A DNA stretch of 64,000 nucleotides. Origin: Larix kaempferi. Its lineage: Eukaryota; Streptophyta; Pinopsida; Pinales; Pinaceae. The stretch covers positions 10,137,001 to 10,201,000 of the forward strand of contig BSBM01000092.1 in NCBI GenBank assembly GCA_027924585.1. The letters run 5' to 3'. Position 1 is the stretch's first letter, and each line of letters starts with the position of its first letter. The notes under the pieces were generated by a model. The model worked only from the letters and a program-made list of their open reading frames with translations, was not told the origin of the DNA and ran no database searches. Below are positions 35,965 through 48,298 of the stretch, piece after piece. Made by a program: the position numbers and the translations under genes.

Positions 35965-38900
35965 ATGAATGCAGAAGTGGGAAACATCATACATGGAAAT
36001 TTGAACTCCCCACCACGAGAGAAAGAAATTGTGGTGGAACTCAACTCGGATTTAATAAAATCCATGCAAAATCTACAGGCCGAATTCCAAAGTTTATGAG
36101 ATGAAAACATGCAGGAAAGAAGAGACCAGGAAGCTATAAATGAAGCTTTGCTTTAGACTTTAATAGGGGAAAAACCCCACATACATCCCACACTCTCAGT
36201 CAACACTTTTAAAAAGGGAAATAGTTACCCAAAGAAAACTCCCAGTCCTAAGGGAGAGGAACAGGGTGAAAACATACCTGAATCAATGGAAGAGGACTGT
36301 AAGAGCTCTTCCAACGATAAAGGTTCACCACCTCCTTGAAAGAAAAGGAGGAAAAGTGACAACAGTCTGTAAGTGGAATTCAGAAAGATAAAGGCCCCAA
36401 CCTATGGCAGAGAGATTAACTCTGGGGAAAAGGTTGAGGACTGGTTACTAGGGATGAATAAATACTTCAAAGTTCATAATTACTCAAGTGAAATGGAAGC
36501 CCGACTAGCCATATGCAACCTGAATGGTAAAGTTGCCAGATGGTGGAGGGACTTAAAACACACCAAAGGACAAGAACTGAGAGACATAACTGGGGATACT
36601 TTCAGCAGAATATTCCAGGACAAATATATGTCCGAAAGATTCTTTGACAAGAAAATTAAATAATTTTATGAGTTAAAAATGGGCTCCCTAACTATGGAAG
36701 CATTCATAAACCGATTCTTAGACTTGCTGCACTATGTGCCATACATTAAAGATGAGAAGGTCAAAATACAGCAATTCTTGGGAGGGATACCACAAAACTT
36801 TAGAGAAAATATAGAGTTTGACATGCCCAAAACCCTTGATGTGACCTTACATAAAGCAAGACTGTGTTATGAACATGGATAGCCAAGGAATGACAACATC
36901 AACAGAAATAGAGATAGGTTCAGAACCTTCTCAAACAACCGCAGACCAGGTTTTAGACCTCCACCTTACCGAAAGCATAACAATAGTTTTCCGCCCAATA
37001 GAGGCTTCAACCGACCTCAAGCACAGCTAAGTGCACCACCACCATCAACCAACAGGCCAACTTTCAACAAAGGGACCAAAGTTGTCCCACCAACCATTTC
37101 TTGCTGGAAATGCCAAGGGCCCCACTGCTACAGAGACTGCCCCAGCAAAACGGATGGAGTTTTACACAACGTCCAAGCATAACCTACCATAGGGGACATG
37201 GCAAAAACACCTAGGATTTATGCCGCTCTTGATGGCCGGTAGGCGGATCACCAAGCCACCATGGTGGAAATAGAGGGTAAGATCTCTAACACTGTCATTT
37301 CAGTTTTAATAGATCCTGATGCTTGCCGAAGTTATATCTCCCCTAAGTTAGTGGAAACTTGTAAGTTGAACCGAGAACCTCACGAGTAACCGTGGCTGGT
37401 ACAACTAGCCACCGATACCAAACGAAAGGTCTCCAAGTTAGTTAAGACTTGTGAGATAGACTTAAACGGGTTCCAAACTAGGATAGATTTAAACATTCTA
37501 CCCCTAGAGTCGTACAATGCACTCATCGGCATGGATTGGTTAGAAGAACACCATGTCCTACTAGACTGCTTAAACAAATCCTTACTTTGCAGGGATGACC
37601 AAGGAAATTAGAAGACGATTCAGGGTATCCCTAAGAAAGTGTCAGTACGACAGATCTCCGCCTTACAAGCAAAGAAATGTATCAAAAAAGGTTGCAAACT
37701 CTTTGCCGTCAATCTCCAAAACATAGAAACTAATAGGGAACAAAGGATCGAAGACTTCCCAATCCTCTTGGAATTCAAGGACGTATTTCCCGAGGAAATA
37801 CCAGGATTATCACCCAAACAAGACTTAGACTTTTCCATCGAGCTAACACCCGGGTCACTACCAGCTTCTAAATCCCCGTACCGCATGAGCACACAAGAAT
37901 TGGTGGAGCTAAAACTTTAGTTACAAGTGTTAATAGACAAAGAGTACATTCGACCAAGTGTGTCCCCTTGGGGTGCACCGATACTCTTCATCAAGAAGAA
38001 AGACGGAATGATGCGAATGTGCATCGATTACCGCCAACTCAACAAGATGACCATTAAGAACCGCTACCCACTCCCTAGGATCGACGACTTGTTTGACCAA
38101 GTCGGAGGGGTAAAGATCTTCTCAAAGATCGACTTATGATCCGGATACCATTAGGTGAGGATCCGTGATGAGGATATCAATAAAACCGCATTCTGAACCC
38201 GTTACGGCCACTACGAACTCGTAGTGATGCCCTTTGGGTTGACGAACGCACCGGCCAACTTTATGTGCATGATGAATAGTATCTTTAGTAAATACCTTGA
38301 TAAATTCGTTCTAGTCTTTATTGACGACATTTTGATCTACTCCAAGAAAAAAGTAGAACATGAGGAGCATCTCCGAATTGTTTTACGGATACTAAGGGAA
38401 CACCAGCTTTACGCCAAGTTTAGTAAGTGCGATTTCTACAAACCCCAGATTCAATACTTAGGACATATCATTTCCGAGAAGGGAATAGCCGTCGACCCCG
38501 AAAAGGTCAAAGCTATCAAAGAATGGCCCACACCTACTTGCGTATTCGATATAAGATCGTTATTAGGATTAGCCGGCTACTACCGAAAGTTCATTGAGAA
38601 ATTTTCACAGATTGCATGTCCCATGACTGCCTTGCAGAAAAAGGAAAACAAGTTTATCTGGATGGATAAGTGCGAAGAAAGTTTTCAAAAGCTGAAGCAA
38701 CTACTGATTAGTGCACCGATTCTGCATATTGCAGATCCCAATGGGGACTTGGTCATTTGCACGGATGCAAGCAAGGAAGGACTCGGGGGAGTCCTTATGC
38801 AAGACAATTTTTCCATATGCTACGAATCGAGGAAACTAAAAGAACATGAATATAACTACCCTACTCATGACCTCGAAATGGCCGCCATCATCCATGCTCT

Positions 38901-40596
38901 GAAGATGTGGCGACATTATCTCATGGGAAAGAAATTCCATTTGATCACTGATAACATGAGCTTGAAATACCTTTTCGACCAATCCGACCTAAATGCCAGA
39001 CATGCCAAGTGGTTAGCCTTCCTTAGTGAATACCATTTCGAACTAAAGCATATAAAAGGAAAGGAAAACAAGATTGCGGATGCCTTGAGCCATCGAGCAC
39101 ATATGCTTTACGAGGTCACGGTGAGCTAAATCGACTCATACTTACACCACAGAATTCGAACGGCATGTAAGAGTGACCGTTATTACACAGAAATCCTCGC
39201 AAAGATCCAGGAAGAAAGAATTTTCCAATAGCAGAAAGAATATAAGATAGACAAATCGGGACTAATGTGGTCGAAAGACCGACTTTACGTCCCAGAGAAT
39301 GGAGACATTAGATCAAACATTCTCACCGAATTTCACCAGAAACCCTATTCAGGGCACCCAGGATATCAAAATATGATATCGGCCATAAAGAAACATTACT
39401 TTTGGCCTAAGCTGAAAGCTGACATCGCAATGTTCAAAGCGAAATGTCAGGAGTGCTAATTGGTCAAACCAGAACACCAACACCCCTCTGGATTACTTCA
39501 ACCTTTACCCATTCTGGAATGGAAATGGGAGGTAATAAGTATGGAATTCATTACAGGCTTACCCAAGAGTAAGAAACTGAACGACTCCATCTTTGTTGTG
39601 GTAGACAAGTTGTCTAAAGCAGCCCACTTTATACCGGTAAAATCTACCTACAAAGCAGTTCACATCGCGGAAATATTCTTAAAAGAGATCTTTCGCTTGC
39701 ACGGGATACCCAAAGCAATCATTTCCGATCGAGACATGAAGTTCACTAGTAACTTCTGGAGAGCATTGTTCTCCGGTTTGGAAACTCAATTACAATTTAG
39801 TACCGCGTACCATCCCCATACCGACAGACAAACAGAATGAGTAAACCAAATCCTCGAGGACATGTTGAGGATGTATGTCATGAACAACCCCACCAAGTGG
39901 GAAGATTATTTGCACCTTGCGGAGTTTGCATACAACAACGGTTATCAAACCTCGGCCAAAATGAGTCCTTTCGAGGTACTCTACGGCAGGAAATGTCGAA
40001 CCCCCGTGACTTGGGACAGTCCCGTAGACAGACTTATGTTAGGACCCGACCTACTAAAGGAATTGGAACAGCTAGTCTCCAAGGTATAGCTAAACTTAAA
40101 AGAAGCACAAGACCACCAAAAGAGTTATGCGGACAAGAAAGGAAAAGAAAAAGACTACCAAGTCGGTGAACATGTGTTTCTAAAAATAAAGGCAAAATAA
40201 AGCTCGTTGAGCTTGGGACGTTGCGGGAAACTACCTCCAAGGTTTTTTGGACCTTTTGAAATACTGGCCAAGAAGGGCCCAGTGGCTTATGAGTTGGCCT
40301 TACCAGCTCATTAAAAAGTTCATAATGTTTTTCATGCTTCACTATTAAAGAAATATGTATACGATACTAAACACGTTATTGATTGGTCCTTATTATAGGT
40401 GGATCCCGAAGGGGAGTTCATGCCAGAACCACTCCACATTCTGGACAAGAGAGAGGTCCAACTTAGGAGGAGGACCATTACTCAGATGGAAGTGCAATGG
40501 AGGCACTTTGGACCAGATGAGGCTACTTGGGAGAATGAGGCCACCATGAAAGAGGCATACCCCGCCTTGTTTCATGACTTCATTCCTAGTCCCTAG
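35965..40596 (+). pseudogene. E4 gag-pol-chromodomain polyprotein, about 22 stops, no frameshift
   Basis: A single frame of about 1,540 codons. Gag core at 36373-36880 (FQDKYMSERFFDKK, MEAFINRFLDL), zinc knuckle CWKCQGPHCYRDC near 37107. Protease region near 37300 (VLIDPDACRSYISPKLVE) has DPD instead of an active [36 protein letters not shown]. RNase [16 protein letters not shown]. Integrase zinc region: HQKPYSGHPGYQN and CQEC. Core: EFITGLPKSKK, IISDRDMKF, HPHTDRQTE. A C-terminal chromodomain follows at 40399-40590 (QVEWRHFGPDEATWE-like, here MEVQWRHFGPDEATWENE). Chromodomains direct insertion to marked chromatin. Most stops sit at expected Gln or Arg codons, as from C-to-T decay. Confidence 0.92.
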
Positions 40597-40620
40597 AAAC
40601 AACAGGACAGTGTTGTTCTA

Positions 40621-40632
40621 AGCGGGGAGGGA
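40621..40632 (+). promoter_or_regulatory. E4 polypurine tract
   Basis: AGCGGGGAGGGA directly precedes the TGTAATATCC start of the 3' LTR; it is the usual plus-strand primer. Confidence 0.85.
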
Positions 40633-43600
40633 TGTAATATCCTGAATTTTGGACTAACTATTTTGTTGTTATGTTGGGCCATGGCCCCAACACCTATGTT
40701 TTATTTTGATTATTGGGCATGATCCCTAACACCTATGATTTATTCTTTTATATATATATCGACATATCGGGCATGGACCCTGACTGACTTCTTTATTTGA
40801 GTATATACTGGGCGAGAAGGCCCCAATGTTTTAATGATGTTCCTCAGCTTTGATAAGGGTACAAACCCTAATATACTGAGATGATCTTTTGTTACTTACT
40901 GTGCAGAGCTATGATTTTACATGATTTGACTTATGAGTGTGTTGAGCATGGACTCAGAAACACACATGTAACCTACGTGCTGGGAATAAGCCCCGATGTA
41001 CCTAGAAGAATGTTTATGTACTAGGAGTAAGCCCTGAGGTACATTGAGTGTTGAGCCTAAGCCCTGGAGCACTCCGAGCTTGATAAATGAATACCGGATC
41101 CGAGGCAACTTAAATATTCTAGATGTGCCTCACAACCACCTTCTAGCACTAGTGTTGAGTAGAGGCTCTGGAATTGCACTAGTGTAACACCCATGTGAGA
41201 GTGTTGAGTTAAAAGGCTCTGAAGAGCACTCGGGGTTACTAGATCTCAAAGTGTTGAGTTGGAAGGACTCGGAATAGCACTTTTACTTTCATCACACTTA
41301 TTTTATTTGATTAAATGATTCATCTTTTATCTATCATCAAGTACTACGGGAACTACAATGTTAAATGAGGGAATCCGACATGCAAAGAGAGAGACTAGAG
41401 GTGCCTATCCAAGCTTACCGAGACCATCCAAAGAATTGGACCTTGTCCTTAAAAGTTAAAAAAAAAAATATCATGTGAGGATACATATCTAAATAAAAGA
41501 TAATTACCAGTAATCTTTTAGGACTAACATGTATAAAGGCCTCAAGGCTAATATTATTATTAAGTGCTTTAATAATAATGGTGTCATTATTTAATTATGG
41601 AATGTAATTAGTATATATGATGTATGCATTATTTAATATTATAAATAATGTATTAATAGTTAAGTGAAATATAATTATTGTTATTATAATTATTTTTATT
41701 ATAATTATTAATTGAGAGCATAAATAAAAATCAGTTATAGTTAAACAGTTGGAAAAAGTCCTAGTTCAAAAAGACTAGGTATTTAATAAATAATATCTTC
41801 TAAATATTAAATTTATTAATTTAAAGAAACAAATTATTCCAACAATCATAATTAAAGAATCCCCTACTTAAAGAGGGCAAATACCAAGTTGGAGGATTAT
41901 CTATCTTTTCATTATCATTCTCTGATGGTAACTAAAGGATAAACTTATGCTCCAGGAAACTGAACCAGCAGTAACCCTAGGTTCTCTATCTCTTTTGCAT
42001 GTTGGAATCCAGCTCGGGGGGATCCATACAGAACCAGGAACGGTTGTAGGATCATGGTTGGGAGGAACACAGTAACCCCAAAGTCATCCAGCTAAAGGAA
42101 ATCACTCTAACTGGTTAGCTAGATACAACAGGCTCTGCATTAACTATTGTTGAGTGTGCAGGTTTCTACAGGAAGGAATCAAGTGCCAAGCAGCTAGGTT
42201 TCCACAGGAAGGGACCAAGTACTCAAGTAGCCAGGTATGGAGTATTTAATGTTTCAAATTTCAGTTATAATAAAGTTAGGATTTTAAAATTAGAATAGAT
42301 AATGCAGCATTGTTTTCATTACCAATAATATCAAATTCGAGGTTCTTCCCAGAACTCAGTGGAGGGTCTAGCAGGTCTAGCCAAGCTAGCCTTTGCTAGA
42401 CAACTTATATTGTCTTCTAGGTTAGGGTTATTATAATTTCTTGTTTATAAGTATATGTTTTTTGTTTGAATCATATTCCCTTATTCATAGTGCAGGGTTT
42501 CATCTATGTCGGTTAGTTCTTTTAAATTATTATCCTATCTATATTGGAAACAACACCAAATAGAAATAAAAACCAGACATTGAAACTTTCAGCTGCACTA
42601 CTCAGATCAATTATCAAACACCTCTACGATGGCAATCTTTAGTCAAACTTTAAATGCATCAAGTATTGCAAAGAGATTCGTATTCCAAAACATAGATTCA
42701 CATATAAACTCAAACAGTATTCTTCATTTTAATATAGGGTCCAATCCCAAGACCCTTACGGGCTTGCCTCTTAATTCATGGATCGAACCCCATCCCCAAT
42801 CAAAATGCTCATCATATCAAACCTAATTATTGAACACTCAAGAATCAGATAAATGTATCGTTTACACAGAAATAGTTACTTGTCCAAACAAACGTTTCCC
42901 ATTTCATTTAACAAAACACCTACAGCCTGTATTTCTCCAAACATAAAACGCCAAAGGCAGGGTTTGAATCTCTCTAGGTTCACATGTAAAGACAACTAGT
43001 GGTCAAACGCATCTCATAACCAAAAATAAACTCAAACGAAGGCTACGATATCATACATTTATAAGCGCATATCTTAAAAATTCAAAAATCATGTTGGTCA
43101 CAATTTTCCCATCCATTGATCGAGTCTCATAGTCCAAACATTTAGGGGTCATCCTGTGCAGAGAAATTAACCACGGGTTGGGGTATCAACCCCTGGAGTA
43201 GCTCACTTAACCCAGAAACGATCGCTACAAGCTATTCAACTAACAGAGATGCCACAAACATCAAATGGATACAGAGCTTCTATTTAGTAAAACAAGTCGA
43301 CTAGCTACATAATAGAAGCACAAATAACTTATACATCTTTATAAACTTCTCTTATGCCATAGGGAAGAAAAACGCAGAACAAAGCAAAGATAATATGCAT
43401 ACATTTAGCATGGGGAAAAGAGATAAATGATTTTCCATCAAGAACATAGACTAACAGAGCACTATTAAAAAGAAAATACAGTGGCCATAGTTTCTTTACA
43501 CGACCATTTAAACTTGATAGAAACACAAAACGCAGAGGTCCTTTCCCCATTTCCAAACTTCAAAGACGAGCTCCACGAATACATACAGGGGAGAATATTC

Positions 43601-44260
43601 TTTCAAAAACCAACATTTACATAAGAACGAATACATTGAAGGCATGGAAATCCTTAGTAGATTCACCCATCAAAATATTATTACAACAATGTACCAGACA
43701 CCGGGTCAAGCCAAAGGCAACCTCCCTGGAGATTCCAAGTCTGAGTGAGCCAAAGGCATCACGAATCTCCCCATTACCAACTTATCAAACCCTTCTCCAA
43801 ACCACCGAGACAGATAAGGTGAAAGGTTGAAAGAACCCAGGACTTACCAGTCCAAAATAAGTGGTACAGTCGTATTGCCTCTCACTCTGGTCCACGCAGA
43901 GAGCCACCATACCTGTAAGAGAACGAAAGCAAGAAGAATTTAGGGTCTGGCAGTTCTTAAAACTTCAATGAAGCAAATGAGAAATCTCAACATTTAAAAC
44001 ATGGACACGATCTTACCTGTAGGATCACTTCTTCATCGCCTTTATGTCTTCCAAACCTTACCCTGGACATGAGTGTAGCTTAGGCCAGGCGCAACCACAT
44101 CACAAACAGAGCTAAAACCCTCATAGCCAAAAGACCAAGTGAAATCGTGATTTTGGCAAACTTTGGTGAAACCTTCGCTCAAAGCCTTAGTCCATAGTCC
44201 AACTGGCCAAAGCCACATGATTACCATGTGCGATTTTAATACTTCCAACTACCATGTTGG
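40633..44260 (+). repeat. E4 3' LTR, 3' end missing
   Basis: Starts TGTAATATCCTGAATTTTGG. It is uninterrupted at the site where E3 entered the other LTR (42592-42596). Homology to the 5' LTR ends near CTACCATGTTGG, where a short-period array begins, so about 650 bp at the end are lost. Confidence 0.88.
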
Positions 44261-46960
44261 AATGTGACATGATGGCAAAGTCAAGATTTTAATGTCAACA
44301 ATGTTCATCCATATTACTGTTGCAATGTGACATGACCCTTTTTTAGTGTCACAATGTGACAATAATTGTGGAACACAACAATTTGACCTAATTGAAGAGA
44401 GATGAACATTGCAATGCAATGTAACCATAAAGAATGTTGCAATCCAACAACATGGCCAACATGTCCGCATGGTCAAAAATCATGGTTAACCATAGTAATT
44501 CATGGTCAACAATAGTCATCATACATATCAAACCATAGTCAAAACTTGTCAAACATGGTCCCATAATGAACCATGGTTACCTGAAGTCAACCACGAAAAC
44601 CTCTAGTATAACCAAATTCTATGATTGTCAACCATATTCAACCATGGTCAATGACATTCAAACATTGTCACACATAATCAAACATGGATATCCATGGTTA
44701 ATTAAAGTAATCCCTAGTCAACCATAGTCAAACTTAATCAAAGGTATTTAACTATATTCCAACAATAGTCAAACATGGCCATCCCTCTTAATGTCATAAT
44801 GTGACATAAATATTTCTACACATCACATTGTGAGATGCCGATTGTGGAACATAGCAATTTGATCTATGTCAATAGAGATGAATCTCACAATGTGATGTAA
44901 CTGTGAATAAATGTTCCAATCCATCAAAATGGACAACATGACCAATATGTCCACATGGTTGACAACCATGGTCAACAATAGCCATCATACATATCAAACC
45001 ATTGTCAAACATAGTGAAACATGGTTAACCATAGTCAAACATGGTCTACCATAGAAACCCCTAGCCCAACCATGAACTATGATTGTCAACCATAGTCAAT
45101 CATAATCAAACATGGTTAGTGACATTCAAACATTGTCACAAATAATCAAACATGGTCAAACATGGTTAACCGTGTTTAATTATAGCACAACCATAGTCAA
45201 ATATCGCTATCGTTAGTGAAATATAATAAACCATAAAAAACGTTATCTACCATACTCTACCAGGATCAACCATTCGCAACCATGGTCAACCATCATTTGT
45301 CACCCTTCATCAACCATGCTCAACGATGGTCAAACATGGTCTATCTTAGCTAACCAAATCCAACCATAGTTCGCTAGAGTCAACCATGGTTAACTAATGT
45401 CAACCATGGTTACCTACAATTAACCATGGTTAACTAATGTCAACCATGGGTAGCCAATGTCAACCATGATTAGCCAAATTCAACCATTGGTAGCCAATAT
45501 CAACCATGGTTAGATAATGTCAACCATGGTTTAATATAATCAACCATGCTAAATTATCCTCAAACTTATTCAACCATCATTTGTCATCCATCACTAACCA
45601 TGGTCAACAATGGTTAAACATAGTTAACCTTAACTAAACAAAGTCAACAATACACAACCAAGGTTCACTAATGTTAACCATGGTTAACCAAAGTCAACCA
45701 TGGTGTAGTAAAGTCAACCATGTTTTTAATTGAATCCAACCATCCCTAAACAATAGTTAACCATGGTCAATTATAATCAAACTTAGACAACCATCAGTTG
45801 ACACTCTTCATTTACTATGGCCAACCTTAGCTACCCAAAGTCAACCATAGAAAACCATTGTTTACTAATGTCAAGCATGGTTACCTAAAGTCCACCAAGT
45901 TTGACTAATGTCAACCATGGTGAAAAAATAGTCACCAATTATTCACTATGGTCAAACATAGTCAACTGTATTCAGACATACTTAACCATAACCAACCATG
46001 GTTAACTAAAGCCAACTATGAAAACCATAATCAACCATAAGGAAACACTCTCAATGACATTCAAACATGGTAACACATAATTAAACAAGGCCGACAATGA
46101 TCAACTAAGTAATTCGTAGTTAACCATAGTAACCCATGATCAACCATGGTCAACCATGTTTAACTATACTCCAATTATAGTCAAATGTGGTCATCCCTAA
46201 TCAAACATAGTAAACCATAGAAAACATTTCTACCATACTATTTCATAGGAAACCATTGTCAAACATTATTAACTATGGTCAGACATAGTGAACCATGGTC
46301 AACCATAATCAACTATGTTCAAACTAAGGTCAACCATAGTCAAACATGGTCAACAATGATTGACCATGGTCAACCATATTTTGTCACCCATCATCAACCA
46401 TCGTTCATGAAAGTCAACCACAATTAACTAATGTCAACCATATTAACCCTTGTTATAACCATGGTTGACCATAGTGAACCATTATCAAACACAATTACAT
46501 ATGCTGAATGAAATTCAAATATATTCAACCATCGTTCAATAAGCATTAATGGCGGTAAATCATATTTTTTTTTTTCTATAATAGAGGAATCGACAGCTGG
46601 GATGAGGCTGGTACTCGCGTGACACAGGGTCTAGCGGTCCAATCTCGTCCGCTACCACTAACGGTAAAGCATATTCAACCATAGTCATCCATGGTCAAAA
46701 TTACCCATCCATGATTACATTTTGACACCAATGGATGATCATGGTTATACATAGTCAGCTATGACTAACTAAAGTCAACCTTATAGTCAAGCATCCTTTT
46801 TAAAACATAAGCTAACCAAAGTGAAACATTTTCAACCATAATCTACCATGGTCAGCCAAGATCAACAATTGTCAAACATGGTCAAGTTACCATGGTCTAC
46901 AATGATTGACCATGGCCAACCATAGTCAAAATTTATCATATATATTTTATATTATTGATA
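44261..46960. repeat. Degenerate CAACCATGGTCAA-type short-period array
   Basis: Roughly 2.7 kb built from words such as GTCAACCATGG, CAAACATGGT, AACCATAGTC and TTAACCATGG, with a period near 10-12 bp and many point changes. An early block (44280-44480) with AATGTGACAT and ATTGTGGAACA words recurs near 44785-44960, giving a higher-order repeat of about 500 bp. A SINE lies inside at 46566-46661. No coding frame of interest. Confidence 0.85.
46566..46661 (-). mobile_element. Short tRNA-derived SINE in the array
   Basis: On the minus strand it has TTAGTGGTAGCGGACGAG (A-box-like) and CTGTCGATTCC (B-box-like) and ends in an A-tail (T11 on the plus strand, near 46566-46576). It is flanked by CGGTAAATCATAT (46553-46565) and CGGTAAAGCATAT (46662-46674), a 13-bp duplication with one difference. 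Confidence 0.75.
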
Positions 46961-47244
46961 TTGATATTTTAGTTAGGAAATCTACTCGATCAATAACTAC
47001 TACAACGTTGATGTACATTGATTGATGCCATTTTCACCTTTTTAACTAATGACACCGATTGACATATATCAACTACCTTTAATAATGTAGTTGTGATAGT
47101 TGACAATAATTTATAAAAATGATGGACAAATATTAAACCAAAAAAATGAAAGTTTTTTTTTTTAATTTTTATTTTTGACTATATTTTTATAATTTTTTTC
47201 AAACAATAAGTTTTATATACATCAAAATTATAATAACAAATATA
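46961..47244. other. AT-rich spacer
   Basis: No gene or repeat is recognised apart from T-rich runs. Confidence 0.4.
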
Positions 47245-47259
47245 AAACCATGAAATTTA

Positions 47260-47380
47260 AGCCCGGCCCAAATAGCCTAACTGGTAGGGTTTCCATAAAA
47301 CCCGGGGTCCATTCCGGGGAGTCAAAAGGTTCCCTTGATTCCCAAAAGAAGAGCAGGGCGCCGACTTTTCAGTGAAAAAG
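47260..47380 (+). mobile_element. tRNA-derived SINE with 15-bp target duplication
   Basis: TAGCCTAACTGGTAGGG matches the Pol III A box and GGGTCCATTCC is B-box-like. The end is A-rich (GAAAAAG). Flanks AAACCATGAAATTTA (47245-47259) and AAACCATAAAATTTA (47381-47395) are a 15-bp duplication with one difference. Confidence 0.8.
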
Positions 47381-47395
47381 AAACCATAAAATTTA

Positions 47396-47930
47396 CGTAA
47401 TTCTAAATTTGCCCCTTAAAATTCTCATCATGCCATTTCTATCTTGTACTAAATCATCAAGCTGAATCTATCTTGATATTAAGGTTTTCCATAAGAAAGA
47501 CGCAAGACAATATGACTCACAATAGTATTCAGCCCAAAATCATAAGCGGAAAGGGAGAAAAGACATTAGTAGCCCTGCCAATTTGAAAGACAAAATATGG
47601 TGATAAGAATCTAAAATTCCTGTTTCGAATATGAAAGGTTATTAACTTATTTAAAAGTTATGTTTGATAAATCTCCGCGTACAAAATAAATGGTCCTCGG
47701 TCAATGACCGGAAAATATGAAGTTTGCGGTCGATTTTTTTTAATCTTTTTCGCTGGTGTGTAAAATTTCATTGAATTGGCAAACGCCACTTTACTAAAGC
47801 AAAATTGCTTTTAACATCATATTAAAAATTGCTTTATCGTCATAGTAAAATTAAACAGCACCACTTTATTAAAGATTTTTTTATTTTATATTCATACCAT
47901 TGAAGAATAAACATGGACCAATTGGAATTG
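47396..47930. other. Intergenic, AT-rich
   Basis: No coding frame, RNA gene or clear repeat seen. Confidence 0.4.
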
Positions 47931-47934
47931 GCCA

Positions 47935-48255
47935 TTAAATAGTTGGAAAAATCAACATTATGTTCCATTTTTTTAGGCAGTCTCAAGTCAATGTAATCTA
48001 TTTACCTTGACTAGAGCACAACATAATTGGAAAATCCAACATTGCCTTGACTTCATAGAAACATAATGCTGATTTTTACAGCTATGTAGTGGATCCAATT
48101 AGGTTGACTTGATCACAGAATAATTGAAAAATCCTAGCATTTGCCTTGACTCCATAAAACATAATTTTGGTTTTTCCAACTATGTAGTGGCTAGTTCAAA
48201 TTACGTTGACTTGACAACAACATAATTGGGAAATCCAACAGTGCCTTGACTTGCT
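47935..48255. repeat. ~108-bp tandem repeat downstream of receptor kinase gene
   Basis: ACATAATTGGAAAATCCAACATTGCCTTGACTT-like units recur at about 48010, 48117 and 48222, with AACTATGTAGTGG and TTGACTTGA words between. It lies just past the kinase stop codon, so it may be partly in the 3' UTR or terminator region. Confidence 0.65.
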
Positions 48256-48298
48256 TTACCAGTCCATACAATTGAAGGGATATCCTTGAAGTTTAGGC

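Larger units (their letters stand above)
17799..44260 (+). mobile_element. E4: chromodomain-bearing Ty3/gypsy element, both ends truncated, interrupted by E3
   Basis: 5' LTR pieces (17799-19750 and 33466-35780), initiator-Met primer site (35782), one gag-pol-chromodomain frame (35965-40596), purine tract (40621-40632) and 3' LTR (40633-44260). The two LTRs match over thousands of bases. The 5' LTR has lost about its first 75 bp at 17799, and the 3' LTR stops matching at about 44260, lacking some 650 bp that the 5' LTR has at 35127-35780. No target duplication of E4 itself can be seen. Confidence 0.85.

Noticed and set aside
37300-37360. Active protease in E4
   Set aside because: The catalytic signature reads DPDA, and the frame has many stops.
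44261-46960. CRISPR-like or centromeric satellite
   Set aside because: There are no constant repeats with unique spacers, and the unit is too short and degenerate for a typical centromere monomer.
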